This document shows, piece after piece, positions 20,687-28,713 of a stretch of 64,000 bases of DNA. The stretch is from Hondaea fermentalgiana (lineage: Eukaryota; Sar; Bigyra; Thraustochytrida; Thraustochytriidae). The DNA lies in the NCBI GenBank assembly GCA_014084085.1, contig NPFB01000049.1:1597-65596 (forward strand), given 5' to 3'. How positions within the stretch are numbered: the first letter of the stretch is position 1; every line of letters starts with the position of its first letter. The notes below the pieces were generated by a model, which was given only the letters and a program-made list of their open reading frames with translations, was not told where the DNA came from and did not search any database. The translations under genes were made by a program, and so were the position numbers.

Positions 20687-22282
20687 ATGGCGGCTGGAGA
20701 CGAGACGCCGACGCCAACCACCACACCGCCGCTGCCGGCCTCGACAGGGACGGAGACGGACGCAGACAAAATGAACGGCAACGGAGTGATCGCCAACGGC
20801 GACGTGCCCGTGTCCAAGAGGTCGTGGGCCATGGCCAAGCGCGCATCGTGCTATGAGAGCGAGCTGGAGGCGCACAACCGACGCGAGCGATGCGCGGTGC
20901 GCATGGCCATGTTCGTGGGCGAACTCCTCTACGAGCGCGGCGTGGAGCTCGTCCTCTTCAGGAAACACCTGAGCGACGCATCGACCGCGGAGCTCCTGGG
21001 CTTTCACGCCTACGCCGCAGAAGTGGTCAAGAAGCCCATCGACATCGAGTCCACCACGCAAATGGCAGAGGCGCTCACCCAGATCGACCTCGCACCTGCC
21101 AAGCTCGACGTCGGCCTCCTCGCCTACCAGTGGAAGACCGAGGCCAACGGCATGACCAAGCTCGAGTTCCTCCAGGACAGGCTGGCCACCTTCACCAAGG
21201 CCCACGAGATCCCCTTCAAGCCCCGCGACGTCGTGCTCTTCGGCTTTGGCCGCATCGGACGCCTCGCCGCCCGCGAGCTCATTCGCCAGGCCGGCAAGGG
21301 CCAGCAGCTCCGTCTCCGTGCCATTGTCACGCGCGACAAGAAACCCGAAGACATTGTCAAGCGCGCGGCCCTCCTCTCACACGATTCCGTGCACGGCAAC
21401 TTCAAGGGCATCGTCGAGTATGACATTGAGAGCCAGACGCTCTGCGTCAACGGCCAAGTTATCCAGATGATCAGCGCCGCTCAGCCCGAGGACATCGACT
21501 ACGTCAAGTACGGCATCGACAACGCCCTCATCATCGACAACACCGGTGCCTTTCGCGACTTTGACGCCCTCAGCCGCCACCACAAGTCAGAAGGCGTCAA
21601 CAAGATTCTTCTCACCGCCCCCGGCAAGGGTGTCCCCAACGTCGTCTACGGCATCAACCACGAGCAGCTCAACGTCAAGGACGACCACATCTTTAGCGCT
21701 GCCTCGTGCACGACCAACGCCATCTCGCCCGTCCTCAAGGTCATTGACGACGTCTTTGGCGTCCGCTCGGGCCACATCGAGACCTGCCACTCGTACACGA
21801 ACGATCAGAGTCTGCTCGATAACTTTCACAAAAAGGAGCGCCGCGGCCGCTCCGCCGCGCTCAACATGGTGCTCACCGAGACCGGCGCCGCCAAGGCCGT
21901 GCCCCGCGTCATTCCCACTCTCGAGGGCAAGCTCACGGCCCACGCCATCCGCGTGCCCACGCCCAACGCCTCGCTCGCGATTCTGCAGCTGCGGCTTAAC
22001 CGCAACGTTGACGTGGCCGAGGTTAACGAGGCCGTTCGCCAGGCTTCCGTCAGTGGTGATCTAGTCAACCAGATCCACTACAGCATCGACCCGGAGCTTG
22101 TCTCCAACGATGTCATCGGCAACTCGTGCTGCGCTGTCTTCGACTCGGTCGCCTCCATTCAGGGCGCCGAGCCGGACACCGTCATGCTCTACGTCTTTTA
22201 CGACAACGAGTTTGGCTACACCCGCCAGGTCATGCGTCTCGCCAAGCACATTACTGGTGTGCGCCGCAAGATTTACTACTAG
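20687..22282 (+). CDS. Glyceraldehyde-3-phosphate dehydrogenase, long form with N-terminal extension
   Basis: It catalyses phosphorylating oxidation of glyceraldehyde-3-phosphate with NAD(P). From M-A-A-G-D-E (20687) it has 531 residues against ~335 for ordinary GAPDH. The excess is a ~180-residue N-terminal region with a helical, conserved-looking part (F-V-G-E-L-L-Y-E-R-G-V-E-L-V-L-F). The NAD-binding motif G-F-G-R-I-G lies at ~184-190. The catalytic S-C-T-T-N has Cys341, and the active-site His lies in C-H-S-Y-T-N-D-Q. The substrate-site block T-E-T-G-A-A-K-A-V and the C-terminal Y-D-N-E-F-G-Y are present. I recall long GAPDHs of this shape mainly from gamma-proteobacteria and some protists, which suggests possible ancient lateral transfer. 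An upstream in-frame ATG at 20591 would add Gln-rich, non-conserved sequence. Confidence 0.93.
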   Translation: MAAGDETPTPTTTPPLPASTGTETDADKMNGNGVIANGDVPVSKRSWAMAKRASCYESELEAHNRRERCAVRMAMFVGELLYERGVELVLFRKHLSDASTAELLGFHAYAAEVVKKPIDIESTTQMAEALTQIDLAPAKLDVGLLAYQWKTEANGMTKLEFLQDRLATFTKAHEIPFKPRDVVLFGFGRIGRLAARELIRQAGKGQQLRLRAIVTRDKKPEDIVKRAALLSHDSVHGNFKGIVEYDIESQTLCVNGQVIQMISAAQPEDIDYVKYGIDNALIIDNTGAFRDFDALSRHHKSEGVNKILLTAPGKGVPNVVYGINHEQLNVKDDHIFSAASCTTNAISPVLKVIDDVFGVRSGHIETCHSYTNDQSLLDNFHKKERRGRSAALNMVLTETGAAKAVPRVIPTLEGKLTAHAIRVPTPNASLAILQLRLNRNVDVAEVNEAVRQASVSGDLVNQIHYSIDPELVSNDVIGNSCCAVFDSVASIQGAEPDTVMLYVFYDNEFGYTRQVMRLAKHITGVRRKIYY

Positions 22283-22892
22283 ATACTGCGCTTCTTCACC
22301 TCGCAGGACCGCGCGCGCGAGGTACAAGCAGCAGGAAACAATGCCGACACAGTCTCTCGAGACTGTCGTCAAGATCGACTCCACCGCGACGCTTCGAGCT
22401 GCATGCTCGTCGCTTCGCTATCATGAAGTAACAGCTACATATAACATCCATTTTCTTAGCCATCTCCTGCCCCACCCCACCAAAACGAAGCGCGCCCACA
22501 TAGTGCATATACGTAGCTTCGCAACGGAATCCCATCTTGCGTCTTGCGACCTTTTCTTTTGTGTTCTCTTGTCTTCTTCTGAAGGATGACGAGAAAGAAG
22601 AGAAGCATGGCGACAACCGATTCGCGAGCATTGGAAAAACAAGCTTTCTTCTTCCCCTACATGCGGCGCGCATTCACAAACCGCCTAGTAAACTTTGTAA
22701 TCTTGCAATGACCACGCCGCGAGACCAACGGCTCGTGAGCTTTGTAAATGCACGACTCTTATTCAGAACACATCATTTTTATTCTGACCACACCGCGCGA
22801 CAACACCTGACGCGCACTGCAACCATCTTCTACCTAGCATAATTGTACATGGTGCTCTCAACGCTATCGCCCAGCGCGCATCATTCACACAA
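22283..22892. other. Intergenic, tail-to-tail (GAPDH / acylphosphatase gene)
   Basis: A convergent 3' region, AT-richer than its neighbours. I see no gene in it. Confidence 0.5.
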
Positions 22893-23723
22893 TCAAGCCC
22901 ACTGCTTTCCATTGGCTAGAATGATTTTCTTGATGGAAAAGGAGCCGACCTCGCCATCACCGAGATCTCGGTCTGTAGAGAAAGCAGCGCGCTCAATGCG
23001 GGCTTTGGGCGAACCTGTTGTGCGCAGCCACTCCTGCATGGCGCGCACCTTGCTTTCCTTGCCTCGCAAAGTCCCGCGCACAGTGCTGGCTTCGCTATTT
23101 TCAATGGAGCCTCCCACGCCAAGCTCCTTGGCTCTTCGTTGCGTATACTTGCGCATTGAGACCTTTTGCACGGTTCCAAAGACCTCAAAATCGACCTCGA
23201 TCATGCGCTCGACGCTCTTCATCGCGTCCAGGCCTTGGTCATCTCCCTCCACGTCCTCCGCAAGCGCAGGCCCGCCGGCTGTGCCCCCTGCGCCGCGAAG
23301 GGCCGCAGCAGGGTCTCGCTCCATCACGCCCAAGACAAGGACGTACAAGAAGAAGACCACCAGCGCCGCCAGAAATGTGCGCGGCACGAGTTTGCCGGCG
23401 CCCCGCCCGTACGTCAGCGCCAGCCGCGCTCTCCGCTCGCGCTTGCTCAGCTTGCGCTTGCGCTTCTTCTTTTGCTTGTCTTCCTCGGACGAGACTGCAG
23501 CCGTCGCCGCCGTCCTGCTCGTGCCCAGGCGCCTCACCTCAAACATGTCCTTGCTCCCTTCTCCCTCTGGCTCGCTCTGGCTCGCGGGCGCCCAGCCACG
23601 GGACGGCGCGCCGCGCGACGCCAGCCCTGCAGGGCCACACCGCGGCGTCCGCGACGCGACGACCGGAAGCAACTCTGGCTGTGCACGGACGGATTCGAGC
23701 CGCTCTTGGTCGAGCCGCCGCAC
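22893..23723 (-). CDS. Membrane-anchored acylphosphatase
   Basis: A 276-residue protein. Residues ~169-265 form an acylphosphatase domain (hydrolysis of acyl-phosphates). It has V-F-G-T-V-Q-K-V-S-M-R-K-Y-T with the catalytic Arg191, I-E-N-S with the catalytic Asn209, V-R-G-T-L-R-G, and G-S-P-K-A-R-I-E-R close to the animal acylphosphatase signature. Ahead of it are a strongly basic stretch (K-K-K-R-K-R-K, ~85-100) and a single hydrophobic helix (~113-134). This predicts a type II membrane protein with the enzyme on the luminal or outer face. Ordinary acylphosphatases are ~100-residue soluble cytosolic enzymes, so the anchor is unusual. The start may instead be Met60 (23546), because the first 59 residues are Pro/Arg-rich and not conserved-looking. 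Confidence 0.85.
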   Translation of the reverse strand: MRRLDQERLESVRAQPELLPVVASRTPRCGPAGLASRGAPSRGWAPASQSEPEGEGSKDMFEVRRLGTSRTAATAAVSSEEDKQKKKRKRKLSKRERRARLALTYGRGAGKLVPRTFLAALVVFFLYVLVLGVMERDPAAALRGAGGTAGGPALAEDVEGDDQGLDAMKSVERMIEVDFEVFGTVQKVSMRKYTQRRAKELGVGGSIENSEASTVRGTLRGKESKVRAMQEWLRTTGSPKARIERAAFSTDRDLGDGEVGSFSIKKIILANGKQWA

Positions 23724-23951
23724 AGGTTCACGTACTAGTGGTATACTGCAGGTATAGCCAGCCTAGGACTCTACAGCGTCGAGTTGGAGTTCGTGATCCT
23801 CGTTGCCCCAAAACACGAGCTCCGTTAGCCACGGTCGCGTGCTGCGGCGTGAAATGACAGAGTGTCGCGACCTTCGCTGTCAAGAAGCTGGCCCGTCGGC
23901 TGACTTGCTCGAGAGCCTGAAGCAAAAAGAGGTCAGACATGATGACAGCGA

Positions 23952-24881
23952 CTATGAGGTCGATGAAGGGGCTGTCTCGAGCTTGACGCGGAGGTCGCTC
24001 AGCTCTCGCTCAAGACGCGACAAAAGTACTTGGCGACGGCTAATTATCTCCATGCGGGACTTGTGCTCATGATCAATATCCGCGCAGCGTTGTCGAAGCA
24101 TCGCGCAGATGTTGGCACTTGTGCGTGTCTGAGCGTCACGGAGACGTTGGTCAATCTGTCGCGCGTGTCTGGCTTTACGCGGGCTCGGGCGACGCGAACT
24201 GGAATCTTTTGGCACCATATCGGCCGTCATTGCCTCATGAACCTTGATGGCCCGGGCGAGCGAATCGTTCTCGCAATGGACGTGCATGAGGGCCTCGTGC
24301 TTGCGCAGATCAGAAGCTGTGTCTGCAAAGGTTGGAAGCTTGCGAAGAATCTCTCGCAAAGAGTGTTGCGCAGCCCGAATCTCTTCACGAAGTTTCTCCT
24401 CTTTGCGCCGAATTGGCTCATTTTGCGCATCCTCACGTGCGAGCTCTGCCGCGAGGTGCTTATTCATTTCGGAAACTGTGCGATTTTCCTCGCTCAGTCG
24501 CGCAATTTCGAGATCAAGATTTGCAGCACGCTCACGAAGCCGAACACCGTCCTTTTGCACCTGACTTTGTGCAATCGTCCCCGCGTCCTTTAAGAGATGG
24601 CCGTGTTCGCGTTGCGCTGCAGATAAGTTTGCAAAGAGCAAGGTCTCCTCGGTTTCGAGTTTCCCAAGTGCGATCTTTGCTTCGCTGGGATCTATGTCTT
24701 CCTCGCACCGCTCTCCTGACATTTCCACACTCGACTTTGCCACTGCCGCCTTTTTGGCTTGCTCTTTGATCTTTTTCCCAGGATGATCCTCGCGCAGCTG
24801 CGTCATTGCTGCACGACATCGTCGCCTCAAAACACGGTTCCTGGCCACAAGTTTGCCCAGCTCTGTGGACTCTTGCAACAT
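23952..24881 (-). CDS. Coiled-coil protein of unknown function
   Basis: A 309-residue protein that I cannot assign. It is almost wholly helical and charged, with heptad-like spacing (L-E-T-E-E-T-L-L-F-A-N-L-S-A-A, L-D-L-E-I-A-R-L-S-E-E-N, E-E-K-L-R-E-E-I-R-A-A-Q). A short Pro/Ser/Arg break (D-S-S-S-R-R-P-S-P-R-K) near residue 228 separates two coiled-coil regions. No signal peptide or membrane helix is visible. The form resembles CCDC-type ciliary proteins, but I have no specific motif for that. It lies 228 bp upstream (in its own orientation) of the acylphosphatase gene and is divergent from the RING gene. Confidence 0.7.
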   Translation of the reverse strand: MLQESTELGKLVARNRVLRRRCRAAMTQLREDHPGKKIKEQAKKAAVAKSSVEMSGERCEEDIDPSEAKIALGKLETEETLLFANLSAAQREHGHLLKDAGTIAQSQVQKDGVRLRERAANLDLEIARLSEENRTVSEMNKHLAAELAREDAQNEPIRRKEEKLREEIRAAQHSLREILRKLPTFADTASDLRKHEALMHVHCENDSLARAIKVHEAMTADMVPKDSSSRRPSPRKARHARQIDQRLRDAQTRTSANICAMLRQRCADIDHEHKSRMEIISRRQVLLSRLERELSDLRVKLETAPSSTS

Positions 24882-25336
24882 CTTTCACCTCGAGTCCCGT
24901 CGCTAGACCGCTTCGCTCCCACGGTCGCCGTGCTTGGCGAGCTCGCGATCTATGCAGCTCATTGTCGATTGTTTCTCCACGGCTTTCTTCGCTACCTAGG
25001 CCTAGTATTTTGCTCACGTCCGTACCGGATTTGTCGAGGGGGCAGGGTGGGCGCGTGGGAGCAGTCTGTTCCGACTCGGTGTGCGGGCCAGGGGCGCCGT
25101 CGGAGGCGAGTACGTCTCGCCTGCACCCTCAGCGCCAAGGGCGCAGCGCAGCTAGTCCGAGCAAGCGAGGCCTGAGAGAGCGAGGAGCTCGTGCCAGTCC
25201 GAGTCACCGACGCTGCGCGGCAGCAGAACGATCGCGCGAAGCGCCGGCGCTGCGGTCGCGGGGAAGGGCTCGCGAGGGAAAGGGCCCGGCGCGGGCGCGA
25301 GCGCAGCGAAGCGCGATCTGGGCGAGGCGGCGCGAG
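24882..25336. other. Divergent intergenic region between coiled-coil gene and RING gene
   Basis: A GC-rich 455-bp region, presumably promoters and leaders. An open frame continues upstream of the RING gene start but is Arg/Ser/Ala-rich with no conserved features. No other gene is seen. Confidence 0.5.
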
Positions 25337-26272
25337 ATGGGAAATGTCTCGGGACAAGCGCGCGACGCAGGCTCCGGCGCGCGCAGCTGGGCAGACGTCG
25401 AGGCCGCGCAACAGGCCGCGGCGGCGAGCCAGCGGCACCGCATGGTAAACGCGGCGATCCGCACAGCGAATGGCGGGAATATTGTGAGGGCGGGACCCTC
25501 GCTCAGACGTGCAGGCGGCGTACGGGTCGGCGCAAGCTTGGTGCCCGGTTCCGCGCGTCTTGACGCGGAAAATCGGGCGCTCATCTTTGACGTGCGATCT
25601 GATGTGCGTGCACATGCTAGTGTCATTTTCGCGCCTCGTGAGCAGGACGAAGCGCCGTTTTTTATTCCTAGCGCGGACTACGAAGTTGCGCCTCCCCTCA
25701 CGATTGTACCCGGTGAGAGCTGTCAGCGCGTAAATCTGCCACCTACGGCTACAACAACAAATCTGGATGCGCTTGCGCGTGGAGTGCTTATTCGTATTGA
25801 TCAAGACGACCACGAAGACTGCGCGCGTGCTCAATGCACCATGTTGAGCCCCGACCTATCGGAGAAAGAGCAAAGCATCATTACCCGTCAAGGTCGTCTC
25901 TATAAACTTAAGACCGTCTTTGGCGGCGAAAGCGGAGAAATTTCGCAGGAATGCGTCATTTGTCTTTCCAATCCTCAGAACACCACGATACTTCCCTGTA
26001 TGCACATGTGTCTCTGCACAGATTGCGCCAAACAGCTTACCACGTCAAACCCGTTGTGCCCTCTTTGTCGAACCCACGTGGCCGAATTCTGGGAGCTTCC
26101 CAGTGTGAAGTGCTCCGAAGTCTCTGCCACTTCTGATCATCATGCGTCTCTTCCATCAAGCGTCAAGGACGAGGCACCGTCACCATCTGCTTCTGCTTCT
26201 GCTTCTAGAGCAACTGCAGCTGCTGCTTCTTCTTCTTCTTCTTCTGAACCAACATTGTCGTCCTCAACCTGA
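25337..26272 (+). CDS. RING-finger E3 ubiquitin ligase, MGRN1/LOG2 type
   Basis: A 311-residue protein. The chosen start gives M-G-N-V-S-G, a good N-myristoylation signal also seen in plant LOG2-type members. Residues ~60-170 resemble the DAR2-like beta domain of this family (F-D-V-R-S-D-V-R-A-H-A-S-V-I-F-A). A C3HC4 RING lies at ~206-246: C-V-I-C, C-M-H-M-C-L-C-x2-C and C-P-L-C-R. A Ser/Ala-rich tail (~275-311) includes a run of Ser encoded by TCT repeats. Family members act with an E2 at membranes to ubiquitinate receptors or transporters, but targets here are unknown. Upstream in-frame ATGs exist (24806) and would bury the myristoylation Gly, so I reject them. Confidence 0.88.
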   Translation: MGNVSGQARDAGSGARSWADVEAAQQAAAASQRHRMVNAAIRTANGGNIVRAGPSLRRAGGVRVGASLVPGSARLDAENRALIFDVRSDVRAHASVIFAPREQDEAPFFIPSADYEVAPPLTIVPGESCQRVNLPPTATTTNLDALARGVLIRIDQDDHEDCARAQCTMLSPDLSEKEQSIITRQGRLYKLKTVFGGESGEISQECVICLSNPQNTTILPCMHMCLCTDCAKQLTTSNPLCPLCRTHVAEFWELPSVKCSEVSATSDHHASLPSSVKDEAPSPSASASASRATAAAASSSSSSEPTLSSST

Positions 26273-26722
26273 CAGTGAGTCAACAAAAACGCTCCAACAA
26301 TCTGACCAACCAGAAAAAGGATTGTGTGGTGATCACCACAGCGCTCCAACAAACTGACCAACCAGGAAAAGGATTGACTATTGATCACCACAACCGTGTT
26401 TCGAAGTAACAGTAAGTTGAAGTTGATCATTGTTGACGCCCCCACCTCCCCCTTTGCTCTTGAGTCGATCGAATCTTTCAACTGTTCACTATCAATCAAT
26501 CTTTTTGTTGCGTTTTTTTTAGGCCGACGTATACCAAACCGCAAGCAAGCTGCCACCGCTGCCTGCCAATGAGCAAATCTTTTTTCTTTTCTTTCATCGC
26601 CTTTCGTTCAAATCGGTTCAAACTGCCTTCTCAAGCACAGACGTTGGCGTCTCGTGCGCGACGGGGCTGGCAGCAGACGGGGCGACGGCGCAGCGGTCTC
26701 TCCCGCGAGAGCGATCGGGCCC
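26273..26722. other. Intergenic: 3' flank of RING gene and leader of aspartyl protease gene
   Basis: Both genes are on the + strand. The region contains a 50-bp direct repeat (26291-26392) and is otherwise AT-rich to ~26640, then GC-rich before the protease start. No gene is seen. Confidence 0.5.
26291..26392 (+). repeat. Two 50-bp direct repeats, one carrying a 16-bp perfect palindrome
   Basis: Copy 1 (26291-26340) and copy 2 (26343-26392) share about 44 of 50 positions and are two bases apart. Copy 1 ends in the perfect palindrome TGTGGTGATCACCACA (26325-26340). Copy 2 keeps TTGATCACCACA, so the left arm is degraded. The repeats sit ~20 bp after the RING gene stop codon, probably in the 3' UTR. 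Confidence 0.9.
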
Positions 26723-28126
26723 ATGGCCAGGCGCGCGAGGGCAGCAGCGGCCCCGCTGCTCGCGGTCGCAGCAGGCCTGCTCGCAGTCGCAGCGGCCCGT
26801 AAGACCGGTGGTGGCTTGGAAAGCGGCCTGCTCGTGGACCTGCACGGCGGCATCGCGAGCCTGGGCGAGTACTGGGCAAGCGTCGAGGTGGGCAACACGA
26901 CAGTGCGTCTCCAGGTCGACACGGGCTCGAGCTCTCTGGTGCTTGCGTCACAAAGCGGATACGCGGGGGGAGACCCCGTGGCTTGTGATAGTGATCGGTG
27001 CGGGCTCAACACCGCGGGGACCTGGATCTGCCGCAACGGCGCCGAAAATGATACGCACTGCTGCGCAGGGCTCGCACCCTCGTACTGCGGCTTTTATCTC
27101 GAGTACGGTGGAGATTCTGACTATCATGTAACCTCTGAGGGAGTCCTTGCCATCGACACACTTGGGATCGCCAATCAAAGTTTCGGCGAGGTGGTCTTTT
27201 ACAGAGCTTTGCGGGAGACAGGCCCTTGGCCCACGCGTGTCGATGGCATCTTGGGCCTTGGGCTGCCGCGTCTTAATTGCAACCCGACGTGCTCCCCGCC
27301 AGCATACGAAGCCGTCTTGGCTGCTCATGCAGAGGAGACGTGGGGTTTTGGAATGTGCATGGGCGACTCTGGCGGCAAAATGATTTTCGGATCAACGGGC
27401 GAAGACCATCGGCTTTTTCGAGGCTCATTACGCTCGGTGCCCATGCTGAGCACAGGCCTCTTTGGCACATACTACTCGGTGGGCCTCACCGGCATTTCCG
27501 TGGGAAGCGAAAAGGTCTTTTCCGGCAGCATGGCCCCTCCACGACAGGCCATTGTCGACAGCGGCACAACGCTGCTCTTGCTCGAGGAGGACCTCTGGCA
27601 GGATCTCGTTCAATTTTTTCAAGGGCGCTACTGCCGACTCCCAGGCATTTGTTCCGAGGAAACCATTTTTGAACAGGGCGTTTGCCTGACGAGACCGCCA
27701 CAAGGATTCCCAACGCTCAGCTTTGACTTTGCGGGTGTCCGCCTCGACCTCCCGCCTTCAATGTACTTTATTCAGTACAAGGAAACCGCCTTCTGCCTTG
27801 GCATCCAGCCTGCCAAGGACCGAACCGTCCTCGGCGACACCTTTATGCGCGCCTACTACACATTTTTTGACCTTGCGCGACGAAGGGTTGCTTTTGCCCG
27901 CCCGAATCGCCAAGTCTGCGGTGCCGTGCGCTCCGAGAATCTCACGAGTAAAGGCGTGCATGCCGCTGTCCATTCGCATCCAGGCATGCTCACGTCTACG
28001 TCGCGGGCCACGGAGGCCTTTCAATTTTCCGTTGGGGCAATTGTAGGCATTGCGGCCATTCTAGGCCAGGTATTTATCTGTATCGAGGGAACGAGACATT
28101 TGCACCCGCGCTCCTTTTCTCATTAA
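26723..28126 (+). CDS. Membrane-anchored pepsin-family aspartyl protease, BACE-like
   Basis: A 467-residue A1-family endopeptidase. The signal peptide is M-A-R-R-A-R-A-A-A-A-P-L-L-A-V-A-A-G-L-L. The two catalytic motifs are V-D-T-G-S-S-S (Asp66) and I-V-D-S-G-T-T (Asp279), and V-L-G-D-T-F-M-R-A-Y-Y lies at the usual position before the C-terminal strand. Cys residues occur in pairs typical of secretory aspartyl proteases. A hydrophobic helix (~434-456, V-G-A-I-V-G-I-A-A-I-L-G) near the C-terminus makes it a type I membrane protein, as in BACE/memapsins and some protist vacuolar proteases. No clear propeptide is seen between the signal peptide and the first strand. The ATG at 26723 is chosen because it begins the signal peptide. 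Confidence 0.92.
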   Translation: MARRARAAAAPLLAVAAGLLAVAAARKTGGGLESGLLVDLHGGIASLGEYWASVEVGNTTVRLQVDTGSSSLVLASQSGYAGGDPVACDSDRCGLNTAGTWICRNGAENDTHCCAGLAPSYCGFYLEYGGDSDYHVTSEGVLAIDTLGIANQSFGEVVFYRALRETGPWPTRVDGILGLGLPRLNCNPTCSPPAYEAVLAAHAEETWGFGMCMGDSGGKMIFGSTGEDHRLFRGSLRSVPMLSTGLFGTYYSVGLTGISVGSEKVFSGSMAPPRQAIVDSGTTLLLLEEDLWQDLVQFFQGRYCRLPGICSEETIFEQGVCLTRPPQGFPTLSFDFAGVRLDLPPSMYFIQYKETAFCLGIQPAKDRTVLGDTFMRAYYTFFDLARRRVAFARPNRQVCGAVRSENLTSKGVHAAVHSHPGMLTSTSRATEAFQFSVGAIVGIAAILGQVFICIEGTRHLHPRSFSH

Positions 28127-28713
28127 TTCCCATGCCGACCGACTAGAACAACAACTATATGAACTGGCATCATTTCTCCCTTTGTGCACTGCTCGCCTTG
28201 GTGCTAGTATGTATACAATGAGGTGTCGCGAGCGAGCGCTGAGACTAGCATCGGGGCGAGTCTAATTTTTATGCGATGCTCTCTTGCGCAACGTCAGCCA
28301 GCCAGCCCTTCTGCCTGCCGGCCTGCCTGCTTGCACTGCCAGAAAAGGAGACTATCGCATCGTCTCGTTTCGTCTTGTCTCATTCTCCCCCTGCGTGTCA
28401 GAGGACTGTGAAGTAATGAGCGAGTGCGCAAACCGACGCGTTGGCAAATGATGCACTCACTCTTGATAGTACTTCTCCCTCAATTTTTCCTTCTCTCTCA
28501 CTTTTTCTTGTTGCTAAAAAGGGTTGTCCACGTTGGGACAAGTACTGGCAGATCTTGATGATCCGGGGGGCGGGCAATTTTTCGCCGGGACACCACGCGG
28601 CACATCGGGACGTGCCGGCTGGTCCGCGCTCAATCGGAGCCTTGTGCAGCGCGCAAGAGCCACGCGCGTCACGTTCGCAGCAAAAAGCAATTCCATTTGC
28701 CCGCACGAAGAGC
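28127..28713. other. Intergenic: protease 3' flank and transporter leader
   Basis: A 587-bp region between two + strand genes. It has pyrimidine-rich runs around 28320-28400 and 28470-28520. The downstream frame is open from 28441, but the signal peptide begins at 28714. No other gene is supported. Confidence 0.5.
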
